Positions 48,601 through 58,849 of a stretch of 64,000 nucleotides of DNA are shown piece after piece (the first letter of the stretch is position 1; each line of letters starts with the position of its first letter). Origin of the DNA: Topomyia yanbarensis (lineage: Eukaryota; Arthropoda; Insecta; Diptera; Culicidae); contig NC_080671.1 in NCBI RefSeq assembly GCF_030247195.1, positions 64,997,089 through 65,061,088 on the forward strand. Reading direction: 5' to 3'. The notes under the pieces are model-generated. The model was not told where the DNA came from. It made no database searches and was given only the letters and a program-made list of their open reading frames with translations. The translations under genes and the position numbers were made by a program.

Positions 48601-48650
48601 TATGTAACGAAACTATGTAAGGTTTGCACGGTTATAACTTGGCAATTAGT
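45638..48650. other. Unassigned, probably decayed retroelement DNA
   Basis: No gene was recognised. The phrase TTTTGGACGCCAGCTA occurs at 46577 and 46750, and TTTTGGACGCCAACCATT also near the palindrome centre (42521), so repeats are shared. GC-richer pieces at 46060-46640 and 47570-48380 have open frames of 60-121 codons without domains. Confidence 0.35.
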
Positions 48651-48709
48651 TGATGGATTTCAATCATGTATACACCAGTTGATTCAAATTTGACCCCGAC
48701 GTTTCGCAT

Positions 48710-49945
48710 TTCCTTCCAGTTCTATCATTCGATGCTTGATGATCGAGTATATGGCCTACAGAACGGGCCTACAACAAACGGTCGGCGGGAAATCCACAAT
48801 CACTCTGTTTCACGATGTTATTTACGACATGGAAAAGACCTTCTTGTTCAAGCCATTTAGCTTGAGTGCATAGATATTGGGCGTTGTTTTTGACAATGTG
48901 TCCTTTTAGTTTATTCTGGAAGTGACACGCGTTCTTGGAGTGCCTGCCAATATCTCGGGTTGGATTAACGCAATGCTTAGCAGCCGAAAACTTTGCTTGT
49001 CACTGAGACAAGCAAAAATAAGGAAGTTGAAAATTCGCGGCTGTCCTCATGATGGCGTTATCACCTTAGTTATGGTCCCTGGTTGCTGCCGATTTAACTC
49101 AATGAGCTTTATGAGCGACTGGTTTGCTGACGACTCTTCAATTAAATGCAACAAGCATCAAGAGCTGGTATCTACTCTCGCAAAAATAGGATTGGCACAG
49201 TTTCACTCACTAGGCTGATACTGTACTGTATTTCAAGCATAAATCTTTGTGTGGGGGTTACAATCGGTCCGTCAACAGAGTTTGTCTGCTAAAGTTATAC
49301 TCTTGTGCTCCGATAAACATGATGCAATCATGGCTCTTAGCTTGCACAAATTACGGGACGAGTTAGTGATTCAATTCCGCATTCAAATAGAAGAACTTAG
49401 CATTGACTATACAATTAGCCTAGTTTGTGTATCCCGATAGTCTGGAATTATTGATCCAAAAAGGGCCGACGAATTGACCAGAGTAGGCGCAAAGATTGAC
49501 TTTGTTGGTCTCGAACTTGTTTTATCTATTGCAACAAGTTGAATAAAGAATACGCTGCAGTCTTGGACTTCAACCGAGCAACTATTGGCAAATCTACAAA
49601 CTTGTCATCAAACGAAAGCCTTTGCTGGAATAAACCGCATCCAGTCATCCCGAAAAAAAACATACCGCTCATTCAGAGCAAAGCAAACAAACAAATTTTA
49701 TCCGCGTAGATTCGTTACTTCTACATGCCAGTAACAGAAAAGCCTCGTTGCGTTGATGAGTGATTTAAAAAACAATGTGCTCCCACTAAGGGAAAATACT
49801 GTCGTGATCGACTTTACGCCAACTCAAAGAAGACCTACAGTGCACAAGCTGGAACAGTTGTTAAAGGTGACAAAGAACATTGATCTTACGTTAGTGACAC
49901 AGTTTTAACTAAACCACACAAACAATTTGGTACTGACGTACGTTC
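48710..49945 (+). pseudogene. Loa-clade ORF2 fossil (reverse transcriptase and RNase H)
   Basis: Across several frameshifts and stops the plus strand shows the blocks of a non-LTR ORF2. They are AGKSTITLFHDVIYDMEKTF (RT block 2/3), VVFDNVSF (decayed A-F-D), ILEVTRVLGVPANISGWINA and RKLCLSLRQAKIRKLKIRGC (before the GCPQGG-type block, here GCPHDG), and WFADDSSI, where the catalytic F-A-D-D survives. Further down, KRADELTRVGAKIDFVGLE matches the end of the RNase H domain. This order and wording fit Loa-type (Lian-like) elements of mosquitoes. The I-clade element inserted at its 3' end. No working protein is possible. Confidence 0.7.
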
Positions 49946-49960
49946 AAGATGTTAGGAGAT
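49946..49960. repeat. Left target-site duplication of the I-clade element
   Basis: AAGATGTTAGGAGAT here is repeated exactly at 55983-55997 after the poly(A) tail. Confidence 0.85.
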
Positions 49961-50159
49961 CATAACAGTTTTTGCAACCGACCGAGACGGTTGTGCCTCC
50001 AGGTGGAAGGTTTTGTTCTCGAGAGAGTGACGGAGTGCGAGACGCTGTATGCGGTATTGTGGGAGAGAGAGAGACCAGTTTGTTAAGTGTGAGTCGACAG
50101 TTGATACGTCGGAGGCGTGGTCAACGGCATCCTCGACAAGTGGTGTTTTGACAGCAAAC

Positions 50160-50520
50160 CGCGGGTAGACGAATTTGCCTACCGCGGTGGCAGAAATCGA
50201 CAGAGATCGTGCCTGTACACACAGAAAAAAATATAGTGTATTGGTGTCGTCGGGCAATTCTAATCGACGAGAGGGAAGCGTCGCAGGTAGACCCATTTGC
50301 TCTATTTGTCTACCGCAGAAGTGGTACGACGAATAAGGAAAACAAGTGGCACCGAAAAGTGCCGCATCGACAGTGGGATTTTCGCAGCAAGCCACAGGTA
50401 GCCACATTTGTCTACCGAGGTTGTGGAAACGGAGAGAGCGCGCTTGTGGTGGTGATACCGACGAGCAGCTTAATCGGAGAGAGTTTTGAAGTGTTGCAGG
50501 TAGGACTATTTCTCTACTGA
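50160..50520 (+). promoter_or_regulatory. 5' UTR hairpin repeats of the I-clade element
   Basis: Four imperfect units of about 100-120 bp each centre on a small palindrome: GGTAG...CTACC at 50164-50183, GGTAGAC...GTCTACC at 50286-50314, GGTAG...GTCTACC at 50397-50416, and a weaker GGTAGG...CTCTACT near 50499-50518. Spacing is 122, 111 and 102 bp. Repeated 5' UTR units are common in non-LTR elements with internal promoters; a role as promoter or ribosome-entry structure is inference. Confidence 0.6.
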
Positions 50521-50667
50521 AGAAGCAACGCGACGAAGAAGGACAGCAAGTGTCACATTGTCAAACAACGGGCACCGAGTTTACAACGTAACACATGAGG
50601 TGTGTTCTACAGGTACAACAGGTATATTTTTCATTCCTTTTTGTGATAGTTTTTCTTGCTAGGTAAA

Positions 50668-51981
50668 ATGGATGAAGAGATGGGAGAACGAGTAACAGAC
50701 CCTCCCCCTAAGCCTTATGCTGAAAATGTAAATCCGACTAGAATTAAAATTTACCCAGAGTCGTCAACGGGACCATGGATTGTATTTATTAGGCGTAAAG
50801 TAAAGGCGCTAAATATTATTCAAATTTCTAAAGATTTGACTTCGCGATTCTCGGATGTAAAAGAGATCGTCAAAGTCAATAAAGATAAAATACGCATTGT
50901 CGTTGGTAGTCTCAAACAAGCCAATGCAATTGCTTCTTGCGAGCTTTTTACGCGTGAGTATAGAGCGTATATTCCTTCAAAGGAAATTGAAATTGATGGG
51001 GTCATCACAGAATCGAGTTTGACTGTTGATGACTTAGTTAAGCATGGGGTTGGTCGTTTCAAAGACACCATACTTAAAGACGTAAAAATACTTGAATGCA
51101 AGCAATTGCATTCAGTATCACACGAAGGAGATAAAAAAGTTTATCGACTGTCTGACTCATTTCGAGTGACTTTCGCTGGGTCTGCGCTGCCCAACTATGT
51201 CATTATCGATAAGATTCGTCTCCCTGTTCGCCTTTTTATCCCTCGTGTAATGAATTGCCTTAATTGCAAACAGCTTGGCCACACAGCCACTTACTGTTCC
51301 AATAAGGCACGGTGTGGCAAATGTGGGGGTTCTCATCAAGAGGATACATGCAATGAAAATTCAGAAAAATGTTTAATGTGCGGAGAAAACTCACATGAGC
51401 TCCCTGCATGCCCCATTTATAAATTGCGTGAGGATAAAATTAAACGATCCTTGAAGGAGAGGTCTAAGCGCTCCTATGCAGAAATGTTGAAAAATGCTAC
51501 CCCTAAACCCATCTTCTTAGAAAACACTTACGCATCTCTATTTTCGGAATAGTCTGACTCTGACGGAGCGTGCGAAGGTACATCATTTGTTTTACCCGGA
51601 AATTCCAGAAAAAGAAAACAGTCTTCTTTTCCCAAGCTGCCAAGCAAGGGCCTTAAAATTTCTCCACCAATAGATAAACTGCGCCCAAAACCGAAAAATT
51701 CCGATTCAAAACCGAAATCAATTCCGCCCGGTTTTGGAAACGTACAATCCAAACAGAACACCATTACTGGAAATAATAAAATTTCGACTTCCTCTGAGCC
51801 TCAGCCGGGGGTAGGATTATTGAAATGTTCTGAAATTGTTGATTGGATTTTTAAAGCATTCAATATTTCTGAACCACTAAAGAGTATACTTTCAGCTTTC
51901 CTCCCAACAATTAGAACATTTTTAGAGCAGCTGATTGCTCAATGGCCCATCCTTGCAGCAATTATATCCTTCAATGTTTAA
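50668..51981 (+). CDS. I-clade ORF1, RNA-binding protein, with in-frame amber codon
   Basis: ORF1 makes the nucleic-acid-binding protein that packages retrotransposon RNA. I chose ATG at 50668. Residues about 30-190 form the usual N-terminal region, and three zinc knuckles follow: CLNCKQLGHTATYC (197-210, CX2CX4HX4C), CGKCGGSHQEDTC (216-228, CX2CX3HX4C) and CLMCGENSHELPAC (235-248). At codon 295 there is a TAG (51550-51552). The same frame then stays open for 142 codons: a Ser/Pro/Lys-rich stretch and a hydrophobic end (WPILAAIISFNV), with TAA at 51979-51981. So the frame is either a 437-codon ORF1 with one nonsense mutation, or a protein made in short and read-through forms. The 3' end overlaps the ORF2 start by a few bases. 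Confidence 0.85.
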
Positions 51982-54900
51982 TTCAACTCCTAAGGTGAAA
52001 GACTCCATCACTGTTTTACAATGGAATTGCAGAAGTATCATACCAAAAATTGATTCCTTAAAAATTTTACTGCATAATTTAAAATGCGATGCTTTTGCTC
52101 TATGTGAAACATGGCTTACTTCAAACATAAATTTCAACTTAAATGATTTCAACATTATTCGCCTAGACCGAGACACCCCGTATGGAGGAGTGCTTCTAGG
52201 AATTAAAAAGTGCTATTCTTTCCATAGAATTACCATCCCCATGATTGCTGGCATTGAGGCTGTAGCAGTCCAAACGAATATTAAAGGCAAAGCCATGTCT
52301 ATCGCTTCTATATATATACCTCCCAAAGTTCAAATTGGACAACGTCAAATTTTTGAGGTAGTGGAATCCATGGCTGCCCCGCGTCTGATACTGGGAGACT
52401 TCAACTCGCACGGAGTGTTGTGGGGTTCCCTCTACAATGATAATCGATCCTCTTTGATATACAATGTTTATGACGAATTTAATATGACAGTTTTAAATAC
52501 TGGCGAAACAACACGCATCCCCAGACCTCCTGCACGTCCAAGTGCATTAGATCTATCTCTGTGCTCGACATCACTTCGGTTAGATTGCACGTGGAAGGTT
52601 GTACCTGATCCTCACGGTAGCGATCATTTGCCAATCGTTGTTTCAATTAACAGTGAATTAGGCCTTACGAATTCAATCAATGTTCCTTATGACTTAACAC
52701 GAAATATTGATTGGAAAACATACGAAACATTAATTTCCACTTCTCTTGCTTCGACAGAAGAGCTACCCCCTACCGAAGAATATGAATTCCTAGCGGGTTT
52801 AATTATTGAAGCAGCAGAACAAGCCCAAACGAAATGCAATCCTGGAATGACAATAAATAGACGGCCCCCTAATCCTTGGTGGGACAAAGAGTGCTCTGAT
52901 GCATATGAAGCTAAACAAGTTGCCTACAAAGAAATTATGAAACAGAAAGGGGGTATACGTGAGAACTTTGAAAATTATTTCATTTTGCAAAACAAATTTG
53001 ACAGTATACGTCGTGCCAAAAAGTCTAGTTATTGGAGACGCTTCGTTGATGGCTTGTCAAGAGAAACATCAATGAGTACTCTTTGGAACACAGCCAGAAG
53101 AATGAGGAATCGAAACGAGACTAATGAAAGCGAAGATTTTTCGAATCGTTGGATATTTAATTTTGCCAAGAAAATTTGTCCCGATTCTGCTCCTGCGCAG
53201 AAAATCACTCGCGATGCTCCCACAAGTAACGATTTCATAGATTCGCCTTTGACAATGATGGAATTCTCAATTGCACTCCTCTCATGCAACAATAATGCTC
53301 CGGGACTAGACAGAATTAAATTCAACTTGGTGAAGAATCTGCCTGACCTAGCAAAAAGACGCTTGTTGAATTTATTCAATAAGCTTCTTGAGCAGAACAT
53401 TGTCCCGCACGACTGGAGACAAGTGAGAGTTATCGCTATTCCAAAACCGGGAAAACCAGCCTCCGATCATAACTCGTATCGACCGATTGCAATGTTATCC
53501 TGCATCAGGAAATTGTTGGAAAAAATTATCCTACGACGTCTCGACAATTGGGTTGAGGCGAACGGCTTGCTATCAGATACCCAGTTTGGTTTTCGGAGGG
53601 GAAAGGGAACGAATGATTGTCTGGCGCTACTTTCGTCAGAAATCCAACTAGCTTACGCAAAAAAAGAACAAATGGCGTCTGTGTTCTTAGACATAAAAGG
53701 AGCATTCGACTCTGTTTCCATTGATGTTCTCTCAGAGAAACTACATCAATGTGGTCTTTCACCAATATTAAATAATTATTTATACAACTTATTGTCAGAA
53801 AAGCACATGCATTTTTCATATGGCGATTTGGCAACATTCAGAATAAGTTACATGGGCCTCCCACAAGGTTCTTGTCTAAGCCCCCTTCTCTACAATTTTT
53901 ACGTGAATGATATTGATAATTGTATTGTCAGCCCATGCACTCTAAGGCAACTTGCAGATGATGGCGTGGTTTCTGTTACAGGACCAAAAGCCTTAAATTT
54001 ACAACAACCACTGCAAGATAGTTTGGATAATTTATCAAGTTGGGCTTTGAAGTTAGGCATCGATTTCTCTACGGAGAAAACAGAGTTGGTTGTTTTTTCA
54101 AGGAAGCGTGATCCAGCTCAGCTTCAGCTTCAGTTGGTTGGTAGAACGATAGCCCAAGTCCTGACTTTTAAATACCTTGGAATTTGGTTCGATTCTAAAG
54201 GCACATGGGGAGGCCACATTAGGTATCTAATAACGAAATGCCAACAAAGGATAAATTTTCTGCGAACAATAACTGGATCATGGTGGGGTTCTCATCCAAG
54301 TGACATGATAAGATTGTATCAAACAACAATACTTTCAGTAATGGAATATGGGTGCATCTGTTTCCGTTCAGCTGCGAACACTCACATTATTAAACTGGAA
54401 CGGATACAGTATCGCTGTTTACGAATTGCCTTAGGTTGCATGCAGTCGACCCATACGATGAGTCTTGAAGTACTAGCGGGAGTTCTTCCTTTAAAAGACC
54501 GATTCTGGGATCTCTCTTCTCGTTTACTTATTCGATGTGAGGTTATGAACCCACTGGTAATTGAAAATTTTGAAAGACCTGTCGAGCTTCAACCCCAAAC
54601 CAGATTCATGACAGTGTATTTCAATCACATGTCACAAGAAATAACGCCTGCTAGGTATGTTCCCATATACGTCAATATACTAGATATTCCTGAATCCACT
54701 TTATTCTTCGACACGTCCATGCAAGCAGAGATTCGTGGAATTCCGGATCATCTACGCTCGCGGGAGATCCCTAAAATATTCACAAGTAAATATCAACACA
54801 TAGACTGCCTTAAAATGTTTTACACTGATGGGTCACGAATCAGTGAGGCCACTGGTTTCGGTATTTTCAACAATAATTTTTCAATTTCTCTCAAACTTGC

Positions 54901-55666
54901 AGAACCCGCCTCTGTTTATATAGCGGAACTAGCAGCAGTTCACTATAGTTTGCAAATAATTAATACTTTACCCCCGAACCATTACTTTATCCTCACTGAT
55001 AGTCTCAGCACAATTGCAGCTCTACGCTCAAAGAGGATTGATAACCACGATCCATTCTTTTTGGGGAAGATACGAGAATCTCTGAGTAACCTGACAAGAA
55101 AATGTTATAAATTTACCCTAGTGTGGCTCCCCGCCCATTGCTCTATTGCGGGCAATGAGAAAGCTGATAATTTAGCCAAGATTGGTGCACTAGATGGCGA
55201 AATATATGAAAGACCCATCGCTTACAATGAATTTTATAGCGCTTCTCGACAGAGGACACTCGCTAGTTGGCAAACATCTTGGGACAATGGAGATATGGGA
55301 CGATGGCTACACTCAATTACCCCTAAAGTATCAACAAAGGCATGGTTCAAAGGATTGGATGTAAGTCGGGACTTCATCCGTGTGATGTCTAGGCTCATGT
55401 CCAATCATTATACTTTAGATGCGCATCTCCGTCGTATTGGGCTCGCTGAGGGTAATCATTGTGCTTGTGGAGAAGGTTACCATGACATTGAGCATGTTGT
55501 TTGGTCCTGCACTGAATATCGTGAAGCCAGATCACAATTAGTAGATTCTTTACAAGTCCGAGGAAGACCAATCCATGTTCCTGTTAGAGACATCCTGGCG
55601 TATCGCGATCCTCTATACATGGAACTTATCTATCATTTTCTAAAAACAGCGTCTGTCAAAATTTAA
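51974..55666 (+). CDS. I-clade ORF2 polyprotein: endonuclease, reverse transcriptase, RNase H
   Basis: 1230 residues from ATG 51974, the first ATG in frame, which overlaps the ORF1 stop (ATGTTTAA). An alternative TTG start at 51935 is less likely. Apurinic-type endonuclease, about residues 10-225: WNCRS (17-21), ET (45-46), GDFN (141-144), SDH (216-218). Reverse transcriptase, about 440-740: SYRPIAMLSC, FGFRRGKGT, AFDSV (577-581), GLPQGSCLSP, and the active site as LADD (660-663) rather than the usual F/Y-A-D-D. RNase H, about 945-1075, with all four acidic residues (D952, E985, D1009, D1065: YTDGS, AELAA, TDSLS, EKADN). A C-terminal zinc finger C-x-C-x8-H-x4-C lies at 1163-1179. The frame is uninterrupted, so the enzyme could be active. 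It nicks chromosomal DNA and copies the RNA at the nick. Confidence 0.95.
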   Translation: MFNSTPKVKDSITVLQWNCRSIIPKIDSLKILLHNLKCDAFALCETWLTSNINFNLNDFNIIRLDRDTPYGGVLLGIKKCYSFHRITIPMIAGIEAVAVQTNIKGKAMSIASIYIPPKVQIGQRQIFEVVESMAAPRLILGDFNSHGVLWGSLYNDNRSSLIYNVYDEFNMTVLNTGETTRIPRPPARPSALDLSLCSTSLRLDCTWKVVPDPHGSDHLPIVVSINSELGLTNSINVPYDLTRNIDWKTYETLISTSLASTEELPPTEEYEFLAGLIIEAAEQAQTKCNPGMTINRRPPNPWWDKECSDAYEAKQVAYKEIMKQKGGIRENFENYFILQNKFDSIRRAKKSSYWRRFVDGLSRETSMSTLWNTARRMRNRNETNESEDFSNRWIFNFAKKICPDSAPAQKITRDAPTSNDFIDSPLTMMEFSIALLSCNNNAPGLDRIKFNLVKNLPDLAKRRLLNLFNKLLEQNIVPHDWRQVRVIAIPKPGKPASDHNSYRPIAMLSCIRKLLEKIILRRLDNWVEANGLLSDTQFGFRRGKGTNDCLALLSSEIQLAYAKKEQMASVFLDIKGAFDSVSIDVLSEKLHQCGLSPILNNYLYNLLSEKHMHFSYGDLATFRISYMGLPQGSCLSPLLYNFYVNDIDNCIVSPCTLRQLADDGVVSVTGPKALNLQQPLQDSLDNLSSWALKLGIDFSTEKTELVVFSRKRDPAQLQLQLVGRTIAQVLTFKYLGIWFDSKGTWGGHIRYLITKCQQRINFLRTITGSWWGSHPSDMIRLYQTTILSVMEYGCICFRSAANTHIIKLERIQYRCLRIALGCMQSTHTMSLEVLAGVLPLKDRFWDLSSRLLIRCEVMNPLVIENFERPVELQPQTRFMTVYFNHMSQEITPARYVPIYVNILDIPESTLFFDTSMQAEIRGIPDHLRSREIPKIFTSKYQHIDCLKMFYTDGSRISEATGFGIFNNNFSISLKLAEPASVYIAELAAVHYSLQIINTLPPNHYFILTDSLSTIAALRSKRIDNHDPFFLGKIRESLSNLTRKCYKFTLVWLPAHCSIAGNEKADNLAKIGALDGEIYERPIAYNEFYSASRQRTLASWQTSWDNGDMGRWLHSITPKVSTKAWFKGLDVSRDFIRVMSRLMSNHYTLDAHLRRIGLAEGNHCACGEGYHDIEHVVWSCTEYREARSQLVDSLQVRGRPIHVPVRDILAYRDPLYMELIYHFLKTASVKI

Positions 55667-55997
55667 TTAAATTCATCTCCTCATACTCTCATCCAAGGCT
55701 AATCATTCACCAATTAAAGGGTCCTAGAATATTTAGTTTTTAAATTTAGACAATAACAGAAAAAAGTAAATAAATACACCCGAAAATACTAGATCAGTAT
55801 GAAATACAACAATGTAAGGAAAAAAGCAAATAATAAAGTGATTTCAGTGTTAGTTTTAGACAAAGTACTAGTATAGTTAAAATTAGTCTTAAGGATTTTT
55901 GTAACGTGCTATGTAAAAAAAGAAACTGGCGTAAAAAGCTATTGCAAATGCCGTGTCAAATAAACGTATGAAAAAAAAAAAAAAGATGTTAGGAGAT
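55667..55997 (+). other. 3' UTR, poly(A) and right target duplication of the I-clade element
   Basis: About 300 bp of A-rich 3' UTR with AATAAA-like signals (near 55830 and 55958) ends in a run of A (55971-55984), followed by AAGATGTTAGGAGAT (55983-55997, overlapping the A run), the second copy of the target duplication. Confidence 0.8.
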
Positions 55998-56017
55998 GCA
56001 TAATTCTTTAATGCACT

Positions 56018-56700
56018 GTGATGAATAACATGCAACACAACGTCGAATACGACAATTTTAAAATTAAGATCACCGTAGATATGGACATGGATTTTACTGA
56101 CACTTGCCTACACGATTTGACACCGCGCACCCGCTCCGAGTACATTAAAAATTCGAGTCGAAATACGGAGAAGTGCAATCCGTTGCGAATGGAACCTGGA
56201 GAAACCTTTTCCTCAGCATTCTCAATGGGGCTCGTGTGGTTAGATTGCAATATTTTCAAAAAAACTGTGGAAATCTTTGAAATCTTTATCAAAATGCCAA
56301 AAATCTGTCATCTGTGAAAAAGAATCTGTTACCTAAAATTGGGACATATAATCTGTGGCATCACAGAAAAAATCTGTGAATAGGGTAGCCCTTGTGCACA
56401 TACCCTGGGTGCCGTCCACGTGCCAGTTCTGCAACCAGATGGCACACTACTGTAAACCGTGCGCTAACACTGCTAAGGAAAATGGATCTACTACAACACA
56501 CAGTGAGAAACAATTTTCCATCGCCGATCAACACGATAAATCTTCGATAACTCTAATCCTAGCGAATCAATAACCAAAAATCAAGACGGATACGCAAAGG
56601 TCACTCAAAAACACAAGAAGCATCAAAAAACAACCACCCATGAAAACCAAAACTGCTCTAGCGATAACGACATGGACGTACACGAGAGCAAAGAAAAGGG
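56018..56700 (+). pseudogene. Non-LTR ORF1 remnant with one zinc knuckle
   Basis: A first frame (56018-56240) reads VEYDNFKIKITVDMDMDFTD and on without recognised domains. After about 130 bp of ATCTGT-rich filler, a second frame (from about 56370) reads VNRVALVHIPWVPSTCQFCN, completing the zinc knuckle CQFCNQMAHYCKPC (CX2CX4HX4C), then ANTAKENGSTTT. The knuckle wording matches the eroded one at 63533-63970. It is the ORF1 part of a Loa-type element, degraded, lying immediately 3' of the inserted I-clade copy. It cannot be shown that it once belonged to the fossil at 48710. Confidence 0.55.
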
Positions 56701-56809
56701 CCTAAGATATTCAATCGCATTAATTTTCGTATTTTTAAACAACTAATTCATTTTTTGGAGTTTTGAAGTAAGTGCCAATACCTTATTCAAGATCAACAAT
56801 TAAGCTTAA

Positions 56810-57462
56810 GGGGTTCTATACAAAGTTGAAACTCAAAAAATCGAAAAAAAATATTTATTGAATATTCTGAAAGTACATACTTTTAAGAATATCTGTGCGA
56901 AATTTCATCTCGATAGGTGCATTATATTTCAAACTACAGCCGTTCGCAGCGCGCTGGTTCTTCCGCGTATAAAGTGAACACAAAACTTTAAACGCAATTA
57001 TCTCGGAACTAAGTTGTTTGAAAAGCACCGTTGTGGTGTACGTGATATCGCAAAAACTATTCATCCGATCTTCATATTTTTTTTGAGTTGTTTGAATTTT
57101 TGATTCTTTGCCCTGAATTTTTGTTTAAAATTTTGAACACCACAAAACTCAATTTTTGGTTAACATGTTTTTTTGCAGATTTTTTTTTTTTTTTTGGGAA
57201 TGCGTTTCGTTCAAGTACACCACAATACATCTTTCTTCAATAATCTTTTTACTTTTTTGATTTCAGCTGAGCGGTTCGGTTTGGAGAGCGTTCACCGCAA
57301 ACCTCTGCCAAAAAAACTCGCTACTGGGGTTACTTGTTTTTACGAACTTCGACAGCACTACCAACGAGCAGTCTTTTGCTTTTACAAAAAAAAATTGCAT
57401 GAAACACTTTAAAAAAATCACGAACTTAGCTCATTTTTTGCCACAACTTTGTATATAACCCC
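56810..57462. mobile_element. 653-bp piggyBac-like MITE (TTAA-flanked)
   Basis: GGGGTTCTATACAAAGTTG and the inverse of GGGGTTATATACAAAGTTG (18 of 19) are the ends, with TTAA on both sides (56806-56809, 57463-57466). No transposase frame. Confidence 0.75.
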
Positions 57463-57466
57463 TTAA

Positions 57467-58186
57467 ATCGATGATGTTTACGGAAGAGTTTGTGGATACT
57501 ACAAGCCCTTTCACATGGTGTTGAGATTTTAATGATTGATCGCCTAAAAAGTGAAATATTTTTTATCAACTTTCTTGCAAGTAGAGTAGAGTGGGGTCAA
57601 GTAGGTCAGTTTTTTTTGGCGCGATGCTATTTTTGCACTGATATTGAAAAAACAAGCATCCGTTGGAAAGGTTATAGGGTAATTTGGGGGGAGCTTTCTA
57701 AAAATCAATCCTGCATCAAAGTAAACCATTCAATATTAGGAATTAGGAAATTAGGTAGGAATTCCTTAAAAGCAGTTTTTGGCTGTTTCTCCCAACACTG
57801 AACATATATAAAAGGTTTGTTCTTGGAAGATTCATTTGAAAAAGCTTCAATTCGTTGAAATCTTTGTTTTTATTCCAATATTGACATCACTACAAATCAA
57901 TGCGTTCACGAAAATTAGTGCCTCAAACTTTAAAGAATAAATCGAAGTAACTAATACTTAGATACATATTGCTCGTTTAAATATGTAGATAAATAGACTC
58001 AAAATCATGTATGTCACTGTGTTAGGTCCGTTAGTTTGTGGATATACCTTATTAAGAACCAAATCCGCACGCAAATGATCATTTTATGACATTCCGAGGT
58101 GAAAATGTACATTTTAGCTACGTATCCTCCGCCATCGAGTGCGGCTTCTCACCCGCAATTTTGATGTGCCAACTCTCCCAATTGTA
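57467..58186. other. Unassigned A+T-rich DNA
   Basis: No gene seen. AGAGTAGAGTGGGGTCAAGTAGG near 57583 resembles the G-rich ends of the TA-flanked elements in this window but has no partner. Confidence 0.35.
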
Positions 58187-58526
58187 GGGGAAAGATGCCG
58201 CAGGACGACATTTTCCTCTGAAATTATGGATGACGGTGCTCATAATCAAAATGCCTTATAAAAGATCCTAGCTATTTAACAGATACATGATTTACCAAAA
58301 AAATATCGAACAATTTAAAAAAACAAAATTTTAATGTTGCGTTGAATAATTTTCGACACACCATGATGCAATCATTAATAAAATTTTCGTGAGTCAATAA
58401 TGAAAATTATTTTACATCTACAGTGTTGTAATTCTTCGAAAGACAAACTCGCAATATCATATTACCATATAAAAGTGACCCTATATACGAGATATAGAAA
58501 GTGCGGCATCTCTCCCGAAATTATCC
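58187..58526. mobile_element. MITE-like element, GGGGAAAGATGCCGCA end
   Basis: GGGGAAAGATGCCGCA at the left, preceded by TA, pairs with TGCGGCATCTCTCCC near 58502-58516. The right border is blurred by about 10 extra bases before the next TA. The end design (TA + GGGGAARAT) matches the elements at 7975 and 37586. Confidence 0.45.
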
Positions 58527-58849
58527 TACATCTGGCAAAGTTTCGGCAATAATGATTTTATATCTGGCTAAATATTTTTCAAGCTAAATGCAATAAGACG
58601 AAGGATCTTTTTCGATGTTTTTTTTTAAATCTGGGGGTACGATGGGTTACTATTTTCGAGGTTAAACAAAACAATGTACACACCTAAAAAATCAGCCGTT
58701 GAACTTTTATTTGAAGAATATGGATATAGCAGATTATTTAAAAATTAATAACATAAAAAATACATGCAATCCATTAACATCATTCAGGTAAGAAAATGAA
58801 GAAGTGGTAAACGATGTGAAGAATCATGAAACCGCGGAAAGAAATGTTG

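Larger units (their letters stand above)
49961..55982 (+). mobile_element. Full-length I-clade non-LTR retrotransposon
   Basis: A 6.0-kb unit with a 0.7-kb 5' UTR, ORF1, an overlapping ORF2, a 0.3-kb 3' UTR and a 14-base A run is flanked by a 15-bp target duplication. The 5' end (CATAACAGTTTTTGC) looks complete. ORF2 with an AP-type endonuclease, reverse transcriptase and an RNase H domain places it in the I group; ORF1 has three zinc knuckles. The life cycle is known for the group: bicistronic RNA, ORF1 protein binds RNA, ORF2 nicks the target and primes cDNA synthesis there. Apart from an amber codon in ORF1, both frames are open, and the duplications are identical, so the insertion is young. 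Confidence 0.92.

Noticed and set aside
49952..50407. 151-codon minus-strand frame in the retrotransposon 5' UTR
   Set aside because: Antisense shadow of the GC-rich repeated 5' UTR; no domain.
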